Source of the DNA: Selenomonadaceae bacterium
GTDB taxonomy: Bacteria; Bacillota; Negativicutes; Selenomonadales; Selenomonadaceae
Length of the DNA: 45,651 nucleotides
NCBI GenBank assembly: GCA_017475745.1
Contig: JAFVEZ010000046.1
Location: 1 to 45,651, forward strand
Direction of reading: 5' to 3'
Of this stretch, positions 36,180-44,451 are shown piece by piece (positions within the stretch are counted from its first letter, which is position 1; each line of letters starts with the position of its first letter). The position numbers and the translations under genes were made by a program. The notes beneath the pieces are model-generated. The model was given only the letters and a program-made list of their open reading frames with translations. It was not told the origin of the DNA and did not search any database.

Positions 36180-37199
36180 ATGAATATTGTAGTTACAGGC
36201 GGAGCGGGTTTCATTGGCAGTAATTTTATTTACTATATGCTGGATAACCACACGACAGATAAGATCATTTGTTATGACAAACTCACCTATGCTGGCAATC
36301 TTGAAACTCTTGAGCCAGCACAACTTAATTCTAACTTTGTTTTCGTTCGCGGTGACATTACTAATCGTGAGGAAGTTGACAAGCTTTTTACCGAATACAA
36401 ACCTGATATAGTTGTGAACTTCGCGGCCGAGAGTCATGTTGATCGCTCTATCGAAGGTCCAGAACTCTTCCTTAAGACTAACATCATGGGTGTCAGCGTT
36501 CTGCTGGACGCCTGCAAGAAGTTCGGTATCAAGCGCTTCCATCAGGTCTCAACTGATGAGGTATATGGTGATCTTCCACTCGACAGACCAGACCTCTTCT
36601 TCACCGAGGAAACTAACCTTCACACCTCCAGTCCGTACTCCGCTTCAAAGGCTTCGGCAGATCTGCTTACCATGGCTTACGGGCGCACTTACAGTATACC
36701 TATCACCATCTCACGTTGCAGTAACAACTACGGACCTTACCACTTTCCAGAAAAGCTCATACCATTGATGATTATCAACGCTCTTAACGACAAGAAGCTA
36801 CCTGTCTACGGCGAAGGTCTCAATGTCCGTGACTGGCTCTATGTTGAAGATCACTGTTCTGCGATTGACTTAATCCTCAGCAACGGCAAACCTGGTGAGG
36901 TCTACAATGTCGGTGGACACAACGAGAGAGCTAATATCGAAGTGGTTGAGACTATCTTGCACATTCTTGGCAAGCCGGAGAGTCTCATTGAGCATGTGAC
37001 TGATCGCAAAGGTCACGATTTGCGCTATGCTATTGACCCAACGAAGATTGAGGAAGAACTTGGCTGGAAACCCAAGACGAGTTTTGAAGATGGAATCAAC
37101 AAAACCGTTGACTGGTACCTTGAAAATAAGTCTTGGTGGGAAAAGATCATCAGCGGCGAGTATCAGAACTATTACGAGAAGATGTACGGCAATCGTTAA
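36180..37199 (+). CDS. rfbB: dTDP-glucose 4,6-dehydratase
   Basis: Converts dTDP-glucose to dTDP-4-keto-6-deoxyglucose in dTDP-rhamnose and related sugar synthesis. 339-residue extended SDR: NAD-binding TGGAGFIGSNF, ESHVDRSI, the active-site STDEVYGD, YSASKASAD with the Tyr-x3-Lys pair, and SNNYGPYHFPEKLIP. A GTG at 36171 is in frame, but ATG 36180 has AAGTGA eight bases ahead. It starts 18 bases after cysS and is followed by a GT8 gene. Partners rfbA, rfbC and rfbD are not in the window. Confidence 0.95.
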   Translation: MNIVVTGGAGFIGSNFIYYMLDNHTTDKIICYDKLTYAGNLETLEPAQLNSNFVFVRGDITNREEVDKLFTEYKPDIVVNFAAESHVDRSIEGPELFLKTNIMGVSVLLDACKKFGIKRFHQVSTDEVYGDLPLDRPDLFFTEETNLHTSSPYSASKASADLLTMAYGRTYSIPITISRCSNNYGPYHFPEKLIPLMIINALNDKKLPVYGEGLNVRDWLYVEDHCSAIDLILSNGKPGEVYNVGGHNERANIEVVETILHILGKPESLIEHVTDRKGHDLRYAIDPTKIEEELGWKPKTSFEDGINKTVDWYLENKSWWEKIISGEYQNYYEKMYGNR

Positions 37200-37214
37200 A
37201 AGCGGTGTAACAAA

Positions 37215-38159
37215 TTGAAAACGATAAATATAATGACTTCCTGCGATAAGAATCTCATGAAGTTCATTCCAATTCAGTTAGCTGCCATTGAAACTCATCT
37301 TTTAAACAAGAAGATTGACTTCTATCTCTTCCACGACGGCAGTGAGTCGGTTGAAGTCAATAAGCTCAAGGCGATTGCTTACAAGAATATCACATTCCAC
37401 GATATTGTCGTTAAGGATACTCAACTGTACGAAGGCATTGCAAAGAGAGGTGGCGACTGGTGTGGTGCTGCTTACTATAGTCTTTGTGCCCATCAGTACC
37501 TTCCTGCCAAAATGGATAGAATATTATATATTGATGCTGGCGATGTGTTGATAGTTGATGATATTGATGAGTATTACTTCGCGGATTTCGAGGGCAAGAG
37601 TCTCATTGCAACGAGTATAGCTTTCAAGTCGAAAGATGATAAGCCTGCTCTATTCACTCGTGATGATCTCTTTGTCAAGCCCTATCTTGACAGGATAGCT
37701 CGCGGAATATTCAATTCAGGTTCTTATGTCATAAATCTTAATAAGATGCGAAAAATCCAATACACTCTCAAAGATTATAATCATTGGGCTGAGTTGATAT
37801 ATGAGTCTTGTGGTAGACCTCAACAAGCTTTCTTTGGAGATCAAGGTTTTTTATCGTTGGTGTTCGTTGATGATGTCAAATTCTTCACTCATTCTCAAGA
37901 GTTTGACTTATTCTACATGCCGTATAACTTCGGTTTGTGGTACTTCGATAAGTGCCCGAAAAAATTGGATTATAAACCTGCTATTATACACTTTATTGGT
38001 GATAGAATCTTCAAACCTTGGAAGGGCAAGTATCAAACGTTCTTAAAGAACATACAAACGCAAGATGATCTTCATGACTTTAATGAGCTACAACCTGAGC
38101 AGATTGAGTATTATAAGATATGGTATAAGTATGCACTCACAGAAGAGGAGGTAATTTAA
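37215..38159 (+). CDS. Glycosyltransferase family 8 protein
   Basis: A 314-residue GT-A fold retaining glycosyltransferase. It shows the family start INIMTSCDKNLM, the metal-binding DxD in LYIDAGDVLIVDD, the FNSGSYVINLNKM segment, GDQGFLSLV and the C-terminal HFIGDRIFKPW (the H-x2-G-x-KPW type motif). Family members add glucose or galactose to lipooligosaccharide or surface glycans. The position after rfbB suggests envelope polysaccharide synthesis. The start is TTG with a weak site, 15 bases after rfbB. Its stop overlaps the next ATG by one base. Confidence 0.85.
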   Translation: MKTINIMTSCDKNLMKFIPIQLAAIETHLLNKKIDFYLFHDGSESVEVNKLKAIAYKNITFHDIVVKDTQLYEGIAKRGGDWCGAAYYSLCAHQYLPAKMDRILYIDAGDVLIVDDIDEYYFADFEGKSLIATSIAFKSKDDKPALFTRDDLFVKPYLDRIARGIFNSGSYVINLNKMRKIQYTLKDYNHWAELIYESCGRPQQAFFGDQGFLSLVFVDDVKFFTHSQEFDLFYMPYNFGLWYFDKCPKKLDYKPAIIHFIGDRIFKPWKGKYQTFLKNIQTQDDLHDFNELQPEQIEYYKIWYKYALTEEEVI

Positions 38160-39370
38160 TGCAGTTCATTATTATATTCTTGGCAGTTTTTTTTCTGCCT
38201 TCGATATGTTCGGCAGCAACGATTGAGATCACCGATTCCAGAGCTACACCTGAATATTGGATCAGCCGCAATGTAAACGGTGATAAGGTTTTGCTTACGC
38301 CTGAAAAAATTGCCCTCTTCAATGCTCAAATCTTAGCTAAGGATAACTTTTCCGCTGATTTAGCAAATTTGAATGAGAAGGTTTCCGCCATTGAGGTTAA
38401 TAATGCCATTAAAGAAGTAGAAGGCGATGATTACAACAAAACTCACAGAGCTGTTATAGATATGCCTATGCGTTACGCTGTTACCACTCGGAGAGGGAAT
38501 ATCCGTGTATTGCCGCAACCCTGGAATGGTGATAAATACGACGACTTCCAAGGCTCCGCCATTGATCCTGCTGAAGCGGTCGCCGTTTTCTGTGAAAGTC
38601 CTGACGGTCAATTCGTCTTCGTTCGTTCGAGATACTACATGGGTTGGTTGAATAAGTCCGACTTAGCTTTCACCGATCGCAAGACTTGGTTGAGCTATGT
38701 AAACCCTCAAGACTTCCTGGTAGTCACTGCCAACAAGAAGATCATTGAGATTGGCAAACAAGCTCTGCTGTTTCAAATGGGTGCAATTATTCCTATAGTC
38801 AATCCAAACGATCAAGATGATATTTGGATTGCACGACTGCCTGTCTCTGTCAATGGACAGCTTGCAGAAGTTAAAGTCAACATTGCCATGAATGACAAAG
38901 ATGTTAATAAAGGCTTTTTAGCTTGCACTGAGAATAACTTCATCAGACAGGCGTTCAAGTTCCTTGGAGATGAATACGGTTGGGGTGGTCTGAATGACAG
39001 TGTTGACTGCTCCGCTTTCATGCAAGATGTCTATCACTCAATGGGTATTAAAATTCCGCGCGATACCGGCAATCAGAGAAGCTTTATGCCGATTTGGGCA
39101 GTCTTTAATAATGTCAACAATGCCGAGCGTTGGGATATAGTCAGTCGTGCTCCTATCGGCTCTCTTTTCCACAAGCCCGGTCATGTGATGATGAAACTTG
39201 GAAACGACGCTGAAGGCAGACCGCTCATCATTCACGCGGCAAGCTCTTACATTGACAACGACAATGGCAAAGTCTATATTCGCAAGGTTATTGTTTCTGA
39301 TCTGCACTATAGAGGCGGTTCCATTGAGACAATCGACGCCTTGACTGACATTGTATTTTATGGAGATTGA
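38159..39370 (+). CDS. Secreted NlpC/P60 cell-wall peptidase with SH3-like domains
   Basis: A 403-residue exported protein. A Sec signal (1-19, ending CSAA) is followed by an alpha-rich linker, two SH3b-like wall-binding segments (about 100-240, with MGWLNKSDLAF and related strands) and an NlpC/P60 domain (about 255-403). The catalytic residues are present: Cys284 (SVDCSAFMQDVYHSMG), His342 (KPGHVMMKLG) and His359 (IIHAAS). Such enzymes cut gamma-D-Glu to diamino acid bonds in peptidoglycan stems. The start has AGGAGG and overlaps the GT8 stop by one base, so the two are coupled; an L,D-transpeptidase follows. Confidence 0.9.
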   Translation: MQFIIIFLAVFFLPSICSAATIEITDSRATPEYWISRNVNGDKVLLTPEKIALFNAQILAKDNFSADLANLNEKVSAIEVNNAIKEVEGDDYNKTHRAVIDMPMRYAVTTRRGNIRVLPQPWNGDKYDDFQGSAIDPAEAVAVFCESPDGQFVFVRSRYYMGWLNKSDLAFTDRKTWLSYVNPQDFLVVTANKKIIEIGKQALLFQMGAIIPIVNPNDQDDIWIARLPVSVNGQLAEVKVNIAMNDKDVNKGFLACTENNFIRQAFKFLGDEYGWGGLNDSVDCSAFMQDVYHSMGIKIPRDTGNQRSFMPIWAVFNNVNNAERWDIVSRAPIGSLFHKPGHVMMKLGNDAEGRPLIIHAASSYIDNDNGKVYIRKVIVSDLHYRGGSIETIDALTDIVFYGD

Positions 39371-39374
39371 TATC

Positions 39375-40037
39375 ATGTTTGGAAGGATTTTAGTGATGAG
39401 TTTATTATCATTGATGTGTTTTACAAATGAAACTGTCGCCACGCCAATGGACAAGTCTATAATGTCAGTGATCGTTGAGAAGACGCCAACGGCAAAGCTG
39501 ACCGATCAGATAATCTTGGTAATAGACCATAATCTTAGTCTTTGGAACAAAGTTGACGAACGATGGTCTATGGAGCTTGAATCGTATTGCGGTTATGGCA
39601 AGAATGGATTCTCCGCTAATCGTCACGAGGGCGATAAGACCACACCGATTGGCTCATTCCCATTGCTCTATGCCTTCGGGCTTGGTGATAATCCATGTAC
39701 AGAGATGACTTACAAGAAGATAACGCCACAATCTTACCTCTCCGGTGAGGAAGCAACCTATAATCAGTGGATTGAGAGTGAGAGACCTTTAGAGGGCAGC
39801 GAACATCTGATTGATTATTATCAGTACAAGTATGCTATGAATATCGGTTTCAATGTCAACCCAACTGTCTTTGGACGCGGCGCGGCAATCTTCCTGCATT
39901 GCAAGAGCACTGATCGCTGGTGGACAGCAGGTTGTGTGAGTGTGCCAGAAGATGTAATGTTAAAACTACTTCAAAAGACAAAAGACGGTGCCTATATAGT
40001 CATAGCACCGTCCATTGAGGAACTAACTAATGTATAA
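39375..40037 (+). CDS. Exported L,D-transpeptidase (YkuD family)
   Basis: A 220-residue protein with a Sec signal (MFGRILVMSLLSLMC, about 1-22) and a YkuD domain. The conserved TTPIGSFPLLYAFG strand and the active-site segment HCKSTDRWWTAGCVSVPED (His175, Cys187) are intact. It forms 3-3 peptidoglycan cross-links or attaches proteins. ATG 39375 follows TGGAG by nine bases; earlier in-frame starts lie inside the preceding gene. It lies four bases after the NlpC/P60 gene, so the pair forms a wall-remodelling unit. Its 3' coding region contains the hairpin that probably ends purN transcription. Confidence 0.9.
   Translation: MFGRILVMSLLSLMCFTNETVATPMDKSIMSVIVEKTPTAKLTDQIILVIDHNLSLWNKVDERWSMELESYCGYGKNGFSANRHEGDKTTPIGSFPLLYAFGLGDNPCTEMTYKKITPQSYLSGEEATYNQWIESERPLEGSEHLIDYYQYKYAMNIGFNVNPTVFGRGAAIFLHCKSTDRWWTAGCVSVPEDVMLKLLQKTKDGAYIVIAPSIEELTNV
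39985..40013 (-). terminator. purN terminator inside the transpeptidase gene
   Basis: GACGGTGC (39985-39992) and GCACCGTC (40006-40013) are perfect 8-bp arms with a 13-base loop. Read leftward the stem is followed by TTTTGTCTTTTG, as expected for a terminator about 30 bases after the purN stop. It lies in the last codons of the opposing gene. Confidence 0.6.
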
Positions 40038-40042
40038 ATATA

Positions 40043-40651
40043 TTATTCGTTTTGAATGAGAACTTTGCGCCCGACGATTTTCAACCTGCCTTCAACATAT
40101 AGCTGAAGCACTCTAGGATAGATTATGTGTTCCTGTTCCAGCACACGCGCAGCAAGAGTCTCCTCAGTGTCATCATCTTTGACTTCAACAGCAGCCTGCA
40201 TGATGATAGGTCCGCTGTCAGTGCCCTCGTCGACAAAGTGGACTGTACAACCACTGACCTTGACGCCGTAAGCCAATACATCGCGGTGAGCATGAGCGCC
40301 TGGGAAGCTCGGAAGTAGTGATGGGTGGATATTCATAATCCGTTCTTTGTACTCGTGGACGAATGAAGGGCTTAAAATCCGCATAAATCCAGCAAGTACC
40401 ACCAAGTCAACTTCTGCCGTCTTCAGCTCATTTAGCAGTGCTGTCTCAAATTCAGATTTACTTTCAAACCTCTTGCGGTCAATGCAGAGGTTTTTTATAT
40501 TGGCTCTTTGAGCGCGTTCAAGTGCCATTACATTGGGCTTGTCAGTTAAGACTATAGCAATCTCGGCATTGAGTTTTCCAGCGGTGATTGCATCTATTAT
40601 TGATTGTAGGTCACTGCCACGACCAGAGCAGAGTACTCCAAGTTTAATCAT
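40043..40651 (-). CDS. purN: Phosphoribosylglycinamide formyltransferase
   Basis: Formylates GAR with 10-formyl-tetrahydrofolate, the third step of purine synthesis. 202 residues: phosphate loop CSGRGSDLQSII, folate and catalytic segment MNIHPSLLPSFPGAHAH (Asn-x-His) and VHFVDEGTDSGPII with the catalytic Asp. ATG 40651 lies eight bases inside the 3' end of purM, so translation is coupled. The later step gene (purH) and the rest of the pathway are not here. Confidence 0.95.
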   Translation of the reverse strand: MIKLGVLCSGRGSDLQSIIDAITAGKLNAEIAIVLTDKPNVMALERAQRANIKNLCIDRKRFESKSEFETALLNELKTAEVDLVVLAGFMRILSPSFVHEYKERIMNIHPSLLPSFPGAHAHRDVLAYGVKVSGCTVHFVDEGTDSGPIIMQAAVEVKDDDTEETLAARVLEQEHIIYPRVLQLYVEGRLKIVGRKVLIQNE

Positions 40652-41690
40652 TAAAGACACCGCCTTTTATCTTGACATCATGATTTGACTTGACAACTCG
40701 ACCGATCTTGTAGAATTGTTCGCCATTTTGCTTGAGGTGATTGCAAACGGAATCAACCTCATCGGCACCTACAATCAGCAACATACCCACACCACAGTTG
40801 AAGGTTCTAAACATCTCATGCCACTCGACATTTCCCCAAGACTGAATCAGATTGAATATAGGCGGGATTGTCCAGGCATTGCCGTCAATCTCAACGCCTA
40901 AATCATCGGGCAAGGCGCGTGGAATATTTTCCCAGAAACCGCCGCCGGTGATGTGAACCATTCCATGCAGGTTGAATTTCTCAATGAGTGGCAGACAGGT
41001 TTTAGGATACAACCTTGTAGGTGTCAAGAGTTCCTCACCTATTGTCTTGCCAAGTTCGTCAATGTATTCACTGCCGGACATCTTTTGACGCTCAAATACA
41101 ATCTTTCTGACGAGACTGAAACCATTGGAATGAAGGCCACTTGAGGGCAATCCAATCAAGACATCACCTTCAAGGACGCGCTCAGAGGTGATTAACTTGG
41201 ACTTCTCGACGACGCCAACCGCAAAACCAGCAATATCATATTCACCATCTTGATAGAAACCTGCCATCTCCGCTGTCTCGCCACCAATCAGCGCACAGCC
41301 GGACTCTTTGCAGGCATTGGCAACGCCCTTGACAATCTCAGCCACTTTGCCAGGCTCCAGTTTGCCGACAGCTAGGTAGTCCAGGAAGAAGAGCGGCTCC
41401 GCGCCTTGTACCAGAATGTCATTGACACACATTGCAACGGCATCTTGACCAATAGTGTCGTGCTTGTTGAGCATAAAGGCGATTTTGAGTTTGGTGCCAA
41501 CGCCGTCAGTACCGCTGACTAGTATCGGATCGTTATACTTCTTAAGGGCAAAGAGACCGCCGAAGCCACCGAGGTCGCCCAAGACTTCAGGACGATAAGT
41601 AGCACGTACGCTGTCTTTAATGAGTTTAACTGATTCATTGCCAGCGTCAATATCCACGCCGGAATCTTTGTAAGTTAGTTTTTCGTTCAT
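40644..41690 (-). CDS. purM: Phosphoribosylformylglycinamidine cyclo-ligase (AIR synthetase)
   Basis: Closes the imidazole ring of FGAM using ATP. 348 residues from ATG 41690, which has GGAG in front; the frame is open to 41708. Family signatures are YKDSGVDIDAGN, LVSGTDGVGTKLKIA, VNDILVQGAEPLFFLDY, LIGGETAEMAGFY, GLPSSGLHSNGFSL and HITGGGFWENIPR. It is the first gene of a two-gene purM-purN unit with its promoter at 41816-41845. Confidence 0.96.
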   Translation of the reverse strand: MNEKLTYKDSGVDIDAGNESVKLIKDSVRATYRPEVLGDLGGFGGLFALKKYNDPILVSGTDGVGTKLKIAFMLNKHDTIGQDAVAMCVNDILVQGAEPLFFLDYLAVGKLEPGKVAEIVKGVANACKESGCALIGGETAEMAGFYQDGEYDIAGFAVGVVEKSKLITSERVLEGDVLIGLPSSGLHSNGFSLVRKIVFERQKMSGSEYIDELGKTIGEELLTPTRLYPKTCLPLIEKFNLHGMVHITGGGFWENIPRALPDDLGVEIDGNAWTIPPIFNLIQSWGNVEWHEMFRTFNCGVGMLLIVGADEVDSVCNHLKQNGEQFYKIGRVVKSNHDVKIKGGVFND

Positions 41691-41815
41691 GATAATCTCC
41701 ATCTTCATTTTTTATCCTTGAAGGTATCGTTGCAACGGATTATATTTTCTCTCTTATTTGTCCATGTCACCTTGTCATTGGAACAGGACGTGAAGGTTTG
41801 TAAATTCTTGTTTTT

Positions 41816-41845
41816 AGTATATAACATAAGAAAGTCAAATATCAA
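41816..41845 (-). promoter_or_regulatory. purM-purN promoter
   Basis: On the minus strand TTGATA (41840-41845), an 18-base spacer and TATACT (41816-41821). The leader of about 120 bases before purM shows no riboswitch that I recognise. The gap 41691-41980 also holds the rightward promoter of the GrpE-like gene. Confidence 0.5.
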
Positions 41846-41914
41846 GGAAAAGGCAAAAAATTTTTCTCAAGTAGAAGATTTTTCATAAATCAATGAAAAT
41901 TTTTAAAAGTACTA

Positions 41915-41943
41915 TTCCATAAAGGCAAATAATGTGTTATATT
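41915..41943 (+). promoter_or_regulatory. Possible promoter of the GrpE-like gene
   Basis: TTCCAT (41915-41920), a 17-base spacer and TATATT (41938-41943), 38 bases before the ATG. The boxes are weak. No CIRCE-type heat-shock inverted repeat was seen in this gap. Confidence 0.35.
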
Positions 41944-41980
41944 ATGTTATTGCATAAATTTGTATTGAAGGGAGTAAACA

Positions 41981-42592
41981 ATGTCTTCAGAATTACAATC
42001 AGAATTTCAGGCTGACGAAGAGAATGAGTCTGTAGACTTCTCCTTAAAACCGGAGCTGTCTCACTTAGCGGAATTGATAGGCGAACTGATCGACAAACAG
42101 GATAAAAATTCCAGGCAGTTGACACAAGTTCTGCGAGAGAATGTAAATTTTCAGAATCAAGTTCGACAAGGCATGCAGAATGAGCTTATTCAGCTTAAAG
42201 AACAGCAGAGAGGTGAACAATTTACGCCATTGCTGAAAGAGATTGCTGCAGTTTGTGTCGAATACAGGAATCTGCTGGGTGAGGAATCAATATCCGATAA
42301 TGTCAAGCGGACTCTGCAACTTCTATTTGACCAGTTGGAAGATATTCTGGCGGATTATGGCGCTGAACTCTCAGTCAGTCAAGTTGGAGAAATTAGAAAG
42401 CCACTTTTGACAAAGGTTATAAATACCATTGCAACTGACGACGAAAAGAAGCACAATACTATAGCAAAGAGCAGGCGACCGGGCGTTGTCCGTAATGGCC
42501 ATTCACTCTATCGAGAGTATGTTGATGTATATGTTTATGACTCATCACTCTCAGCAAAATCAGAGATGTTGACCTCATCGCCACCTGTATGA
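41981..42592 (+). CDS. Divergent GrpE-like nucleotide-exchange factor
   Basis: A 203-residue soluble protein: acidic N-terminus, a long Gln/Glu-rich helix likely to form a coiled coil (about 25-90), a helical segment (LLKEIAAVCVEYRNLL to DQLEDILADYGAEL) and a short beta-rich end with GHSLYREYVDVYVYD. This layout and the last segment resemble GrpE, the exchange factor of Hsp70, but the usual GrpE sequence signature is weak. The Hsp70-like gene downstream strengthens the call. The binding site AGGGAG precedes the ATG. It could be a partner dedicated to that Hsp70. Confidence 0.6.
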   Translation: MSSELQSEFQADEENESVDFSLKPELSHLAELIGELIDKQDKNSRQLTQVLRENVNFQNQVRQGMQNELIQLKEQQRGEQFTPLLKEIAAVCVEYRNLLGEESISDNVKRTLQLLFDQLEDILADYGAELSVSQVGEIRKPLLTKVINTIATDDEKKHNTIAKSRRPGVVRNGHSLYREYVDVYVYDSSLSAKSEMLTSSPPV

Positions 42593-42625
42593 TAAAATTC
42601 ATCTTGTATGAAAGTGAGGTTATAC

Positions 42626-42733
42626 TTGTGGTTAGTAAAAAATATCAATTACTGGGATACAATTTATAATAATATTGCTTATAATTATGAACTCCTAAGA
42701 AACAAAAAAATGGCTAAGGTCTATTATAAATAG
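42626..42733 (+). CDS. Possible 35-residue aromatic-rich peptide
   Basis: TTG at 42626 follows GTGAGG (42614-42619) by six bases and opens a 35-codon frame rich in Tyr, Asn and Lys (WLVKNINYWDTIYNN, ending KKMAKVYYK). It lies in the 206-base gap between the GrpE-like and Hsp70 genes, on the same strand. I recognise no family. The AT-rich gap makes a chance frame possible; I see nothing else in the gap apart from the Hsp70 binding site TGGAGGA. Confidence 0.3.
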   Translation: MWLVKNINYWDTIYNNIAYNYELLRNKKMAKVYYK

Positions 42734-42798
42734 GCAAAAGAGTTCAAAAAGCAAAATGAGCGCAAATAGATGAAATTATTTGGAGGAATGAACATTAA

Positions 42799-44430
42799 AT
42801 GAGTACATATGGAATAGATTTGGGAACTACTTACTCCTGCATTGCCAGGCTGGACAGCAACGGCAATCCAGAAGTAATTCGCAACAATGAGGACAACTCC
42901 AACACATTGGCGTCAGTTGTCTTCTTTGAGAACGAGAACAACGTTATTGTTGGGCAAGTCGCAAAGGACAACATTGAAACGGACGGTCATCGTGTCGTTC
43001 AATTCGTCAAGCGCGAGATTGGCAAGCCAACTAACCGTACCTATGAATTTGATGACAAGGTCTACACACCTGTCGAGATCAGCGCCTTGATCCTCACCAG
43101 ACTCAAAAATATCGTTGAGTCACAAGGTGACACCATTGATGATGTAGTCATAACTGTGCCAGCTTACTTTGGGCTTGAGGAGCGTTCCGCAACCAAGCAG
43201 GCAGGTGAGCTTGCCGGTCTCAACGTCTTGAGTCTCATCAATGAACCGACGGCCGCAGCCCTTAGCTACTGCGCCCGCCAATTCCAGGAAGATCGCACAA
43301 TCCTCGTCTACGACCTCGGTGGCGGTACTTTCGATGTAACGATAATCAAGATGTCAATGACAGAAGAAGGCGGCGTCCAAAAGATTAAAGTTCTCGCAAC
43401 TGGCGGTGAAGATGTCCTTGGCGGCAAGGATTGGGACGACAAACTCTATGACTTCATTCTTCGCGCTTGTTGTGAGGAGAACGGACTTTCACCAGAAGAC
43501 CTTGACGCCGAAACGCGCCAAGATATTCGCAGTAAAGTTGAAGAATCCAAACGCAAGCTCAGTCAAAAAGAGAAGGCAAAAGTCCGCATTGATGTCAATG
43601 GCTCACGCACAGAGATTGTCATAACGCGCAAGGACTTTGAGCTGATGACGGCTGACCTGGTTGGCAGGACAATGAATTACGTCGAGAGTACACTTCAAAA
43701 AGTGCCTGATATTGAGATTGATACTGTCCTGTTGGTTGGTGGCTCAACTTATATGCCAATGATTAAAGAAGCCGTCGAAGCACGCTTCCCAGGTAAAGTT
43801 CAGCAGCACGATCCAGATCAAGCTGTTGCGAAAGGTGCTGCAATCTACGCTTCCATGCTCGGTCTTGCCGTTGAGAATGACACGGCTGACGAAACCGGCT
43901 CTGAATCAAGTGACGATATACCGACTGATGACAAGCGTGCCGAATTAGCTGCCAAGTTCACGGTTGAGGATCAGACGCCGCGTTCATTTGGTCCTGGTGT
44001 CGTTGATACGAAAGGCACTAAACATAAGTACATACTTGAGAACTTCATAAAGATCGGTGAGAAGATGCCGGCGATTGCCACTAAGACCTACTATCCAATC
44101 GAGGACAATCAAGAGCGCGTCAGACTTCGTGCATTTGAAAATATGTCAATGGACGATTCACTGATCCCATGCGTCAATGAGGAAGGTGAACCGCAGGCAA
44201 CTGATCCCGCTCATAACGTTAAACTGCTTGGTGAGTTGATAGTCAATCTGCCACCGAATACTCCAAAGACAACGAAAATCCAAGTCACATTCAAGGTAGA
44301 TGCGTCCGGCGTTCACGTTGAAGCAATCAACACAGCAACCGGCGACAAGTTTGAGACTTTCCTTCGCACTGCTTCCGATGTTGATATTGACAATAGCGCC
44401 GTACATCAACTCCGCATTTCTTCGGACTGA
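42799..44430 (+). CDS. Divergent Hsp70-family chaperone lacking the lid
   Basis: 543 residues against about 610-640 for DnaK. The actin-like ATPase is intact: GIDLGTTYSCIA (5-16), INEPTAAALSY (147-157), VYDLGGGTFDVTI (170-182) and LLVGGSTYMPMI (311-322). After it comes an acidic segment (about 358-385), and the linker that in DnaK reads DVLLLDVTP is KFTVEDQTP here, without the hydrophobic core. A beta-type substrate domain follows (about 395-535), then the chain ends with no helical lid or EEVD-like tail. It sits downstream of a GrpE-like gene. Probably a specialised chaperone beside a regular DnaK. Confidence 0.85.
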   Translation: MSTYGIDLGTTYSCIARLDSNGNPEVIRNNEDNSNTLASVVFFENENNVIVGQVAKDNIETDGHRVVQFVKREIGKPTNRTYEFDDKVYTPVEISALILTRLKNIVESQGDTIDDVVITVPAYFGLEERSATKQAGELAGLNVLSLINEPTAAALSYCARQFQEDRTILVYDLGGGTFDVTIIKMSMTEEGGVQKIKVLATGGEDVLGGKDWDDKLYDFILRACCEENGLSPEDLDAETRQDIRSKVEESKRKLSQKEKAKVRIDVNGSRTEIVITRKDFELMTADLVGRTMNYVESTLQKVPDIEIDTVLLVGGSTYMPMIKEAVEARFPGKVQQHDPDQAVAKGAAIYASMLGLAVENDTADETGSESSDDIPTDDKRAELAAKFTVEDQTPRSFGPGVVDTKGTKHKYILENFIKIGEKMPAIATKTYYPIEDNQERVRLRAFENMSMDDSLIPCVNEEGEPQATDPAHNVKLLGELIVNLPPNTPKTTKIQVTFKVDASGVHVEAINTATGDKFETFLRTASDVDIDNSAVHQLRISSD

Positions 44431-44451
44431 CAATATATTGGAGTTGAGATT

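Noticed and set aside
35748..36542. A 264-codon minus-strand frame across cysS and rfbB
   Set aside because: It crosses the boundary of two well-supported conserved genes on the other strand and shows no recognisable domain or start site.
41709..41980. Heat-shock CIRCE or purine riboswitch in the purM/GrpE-like gap
   Set aside because: I searched by eye for the 9-bp CIRCE arms and for a purine aptamer core and saw neither.
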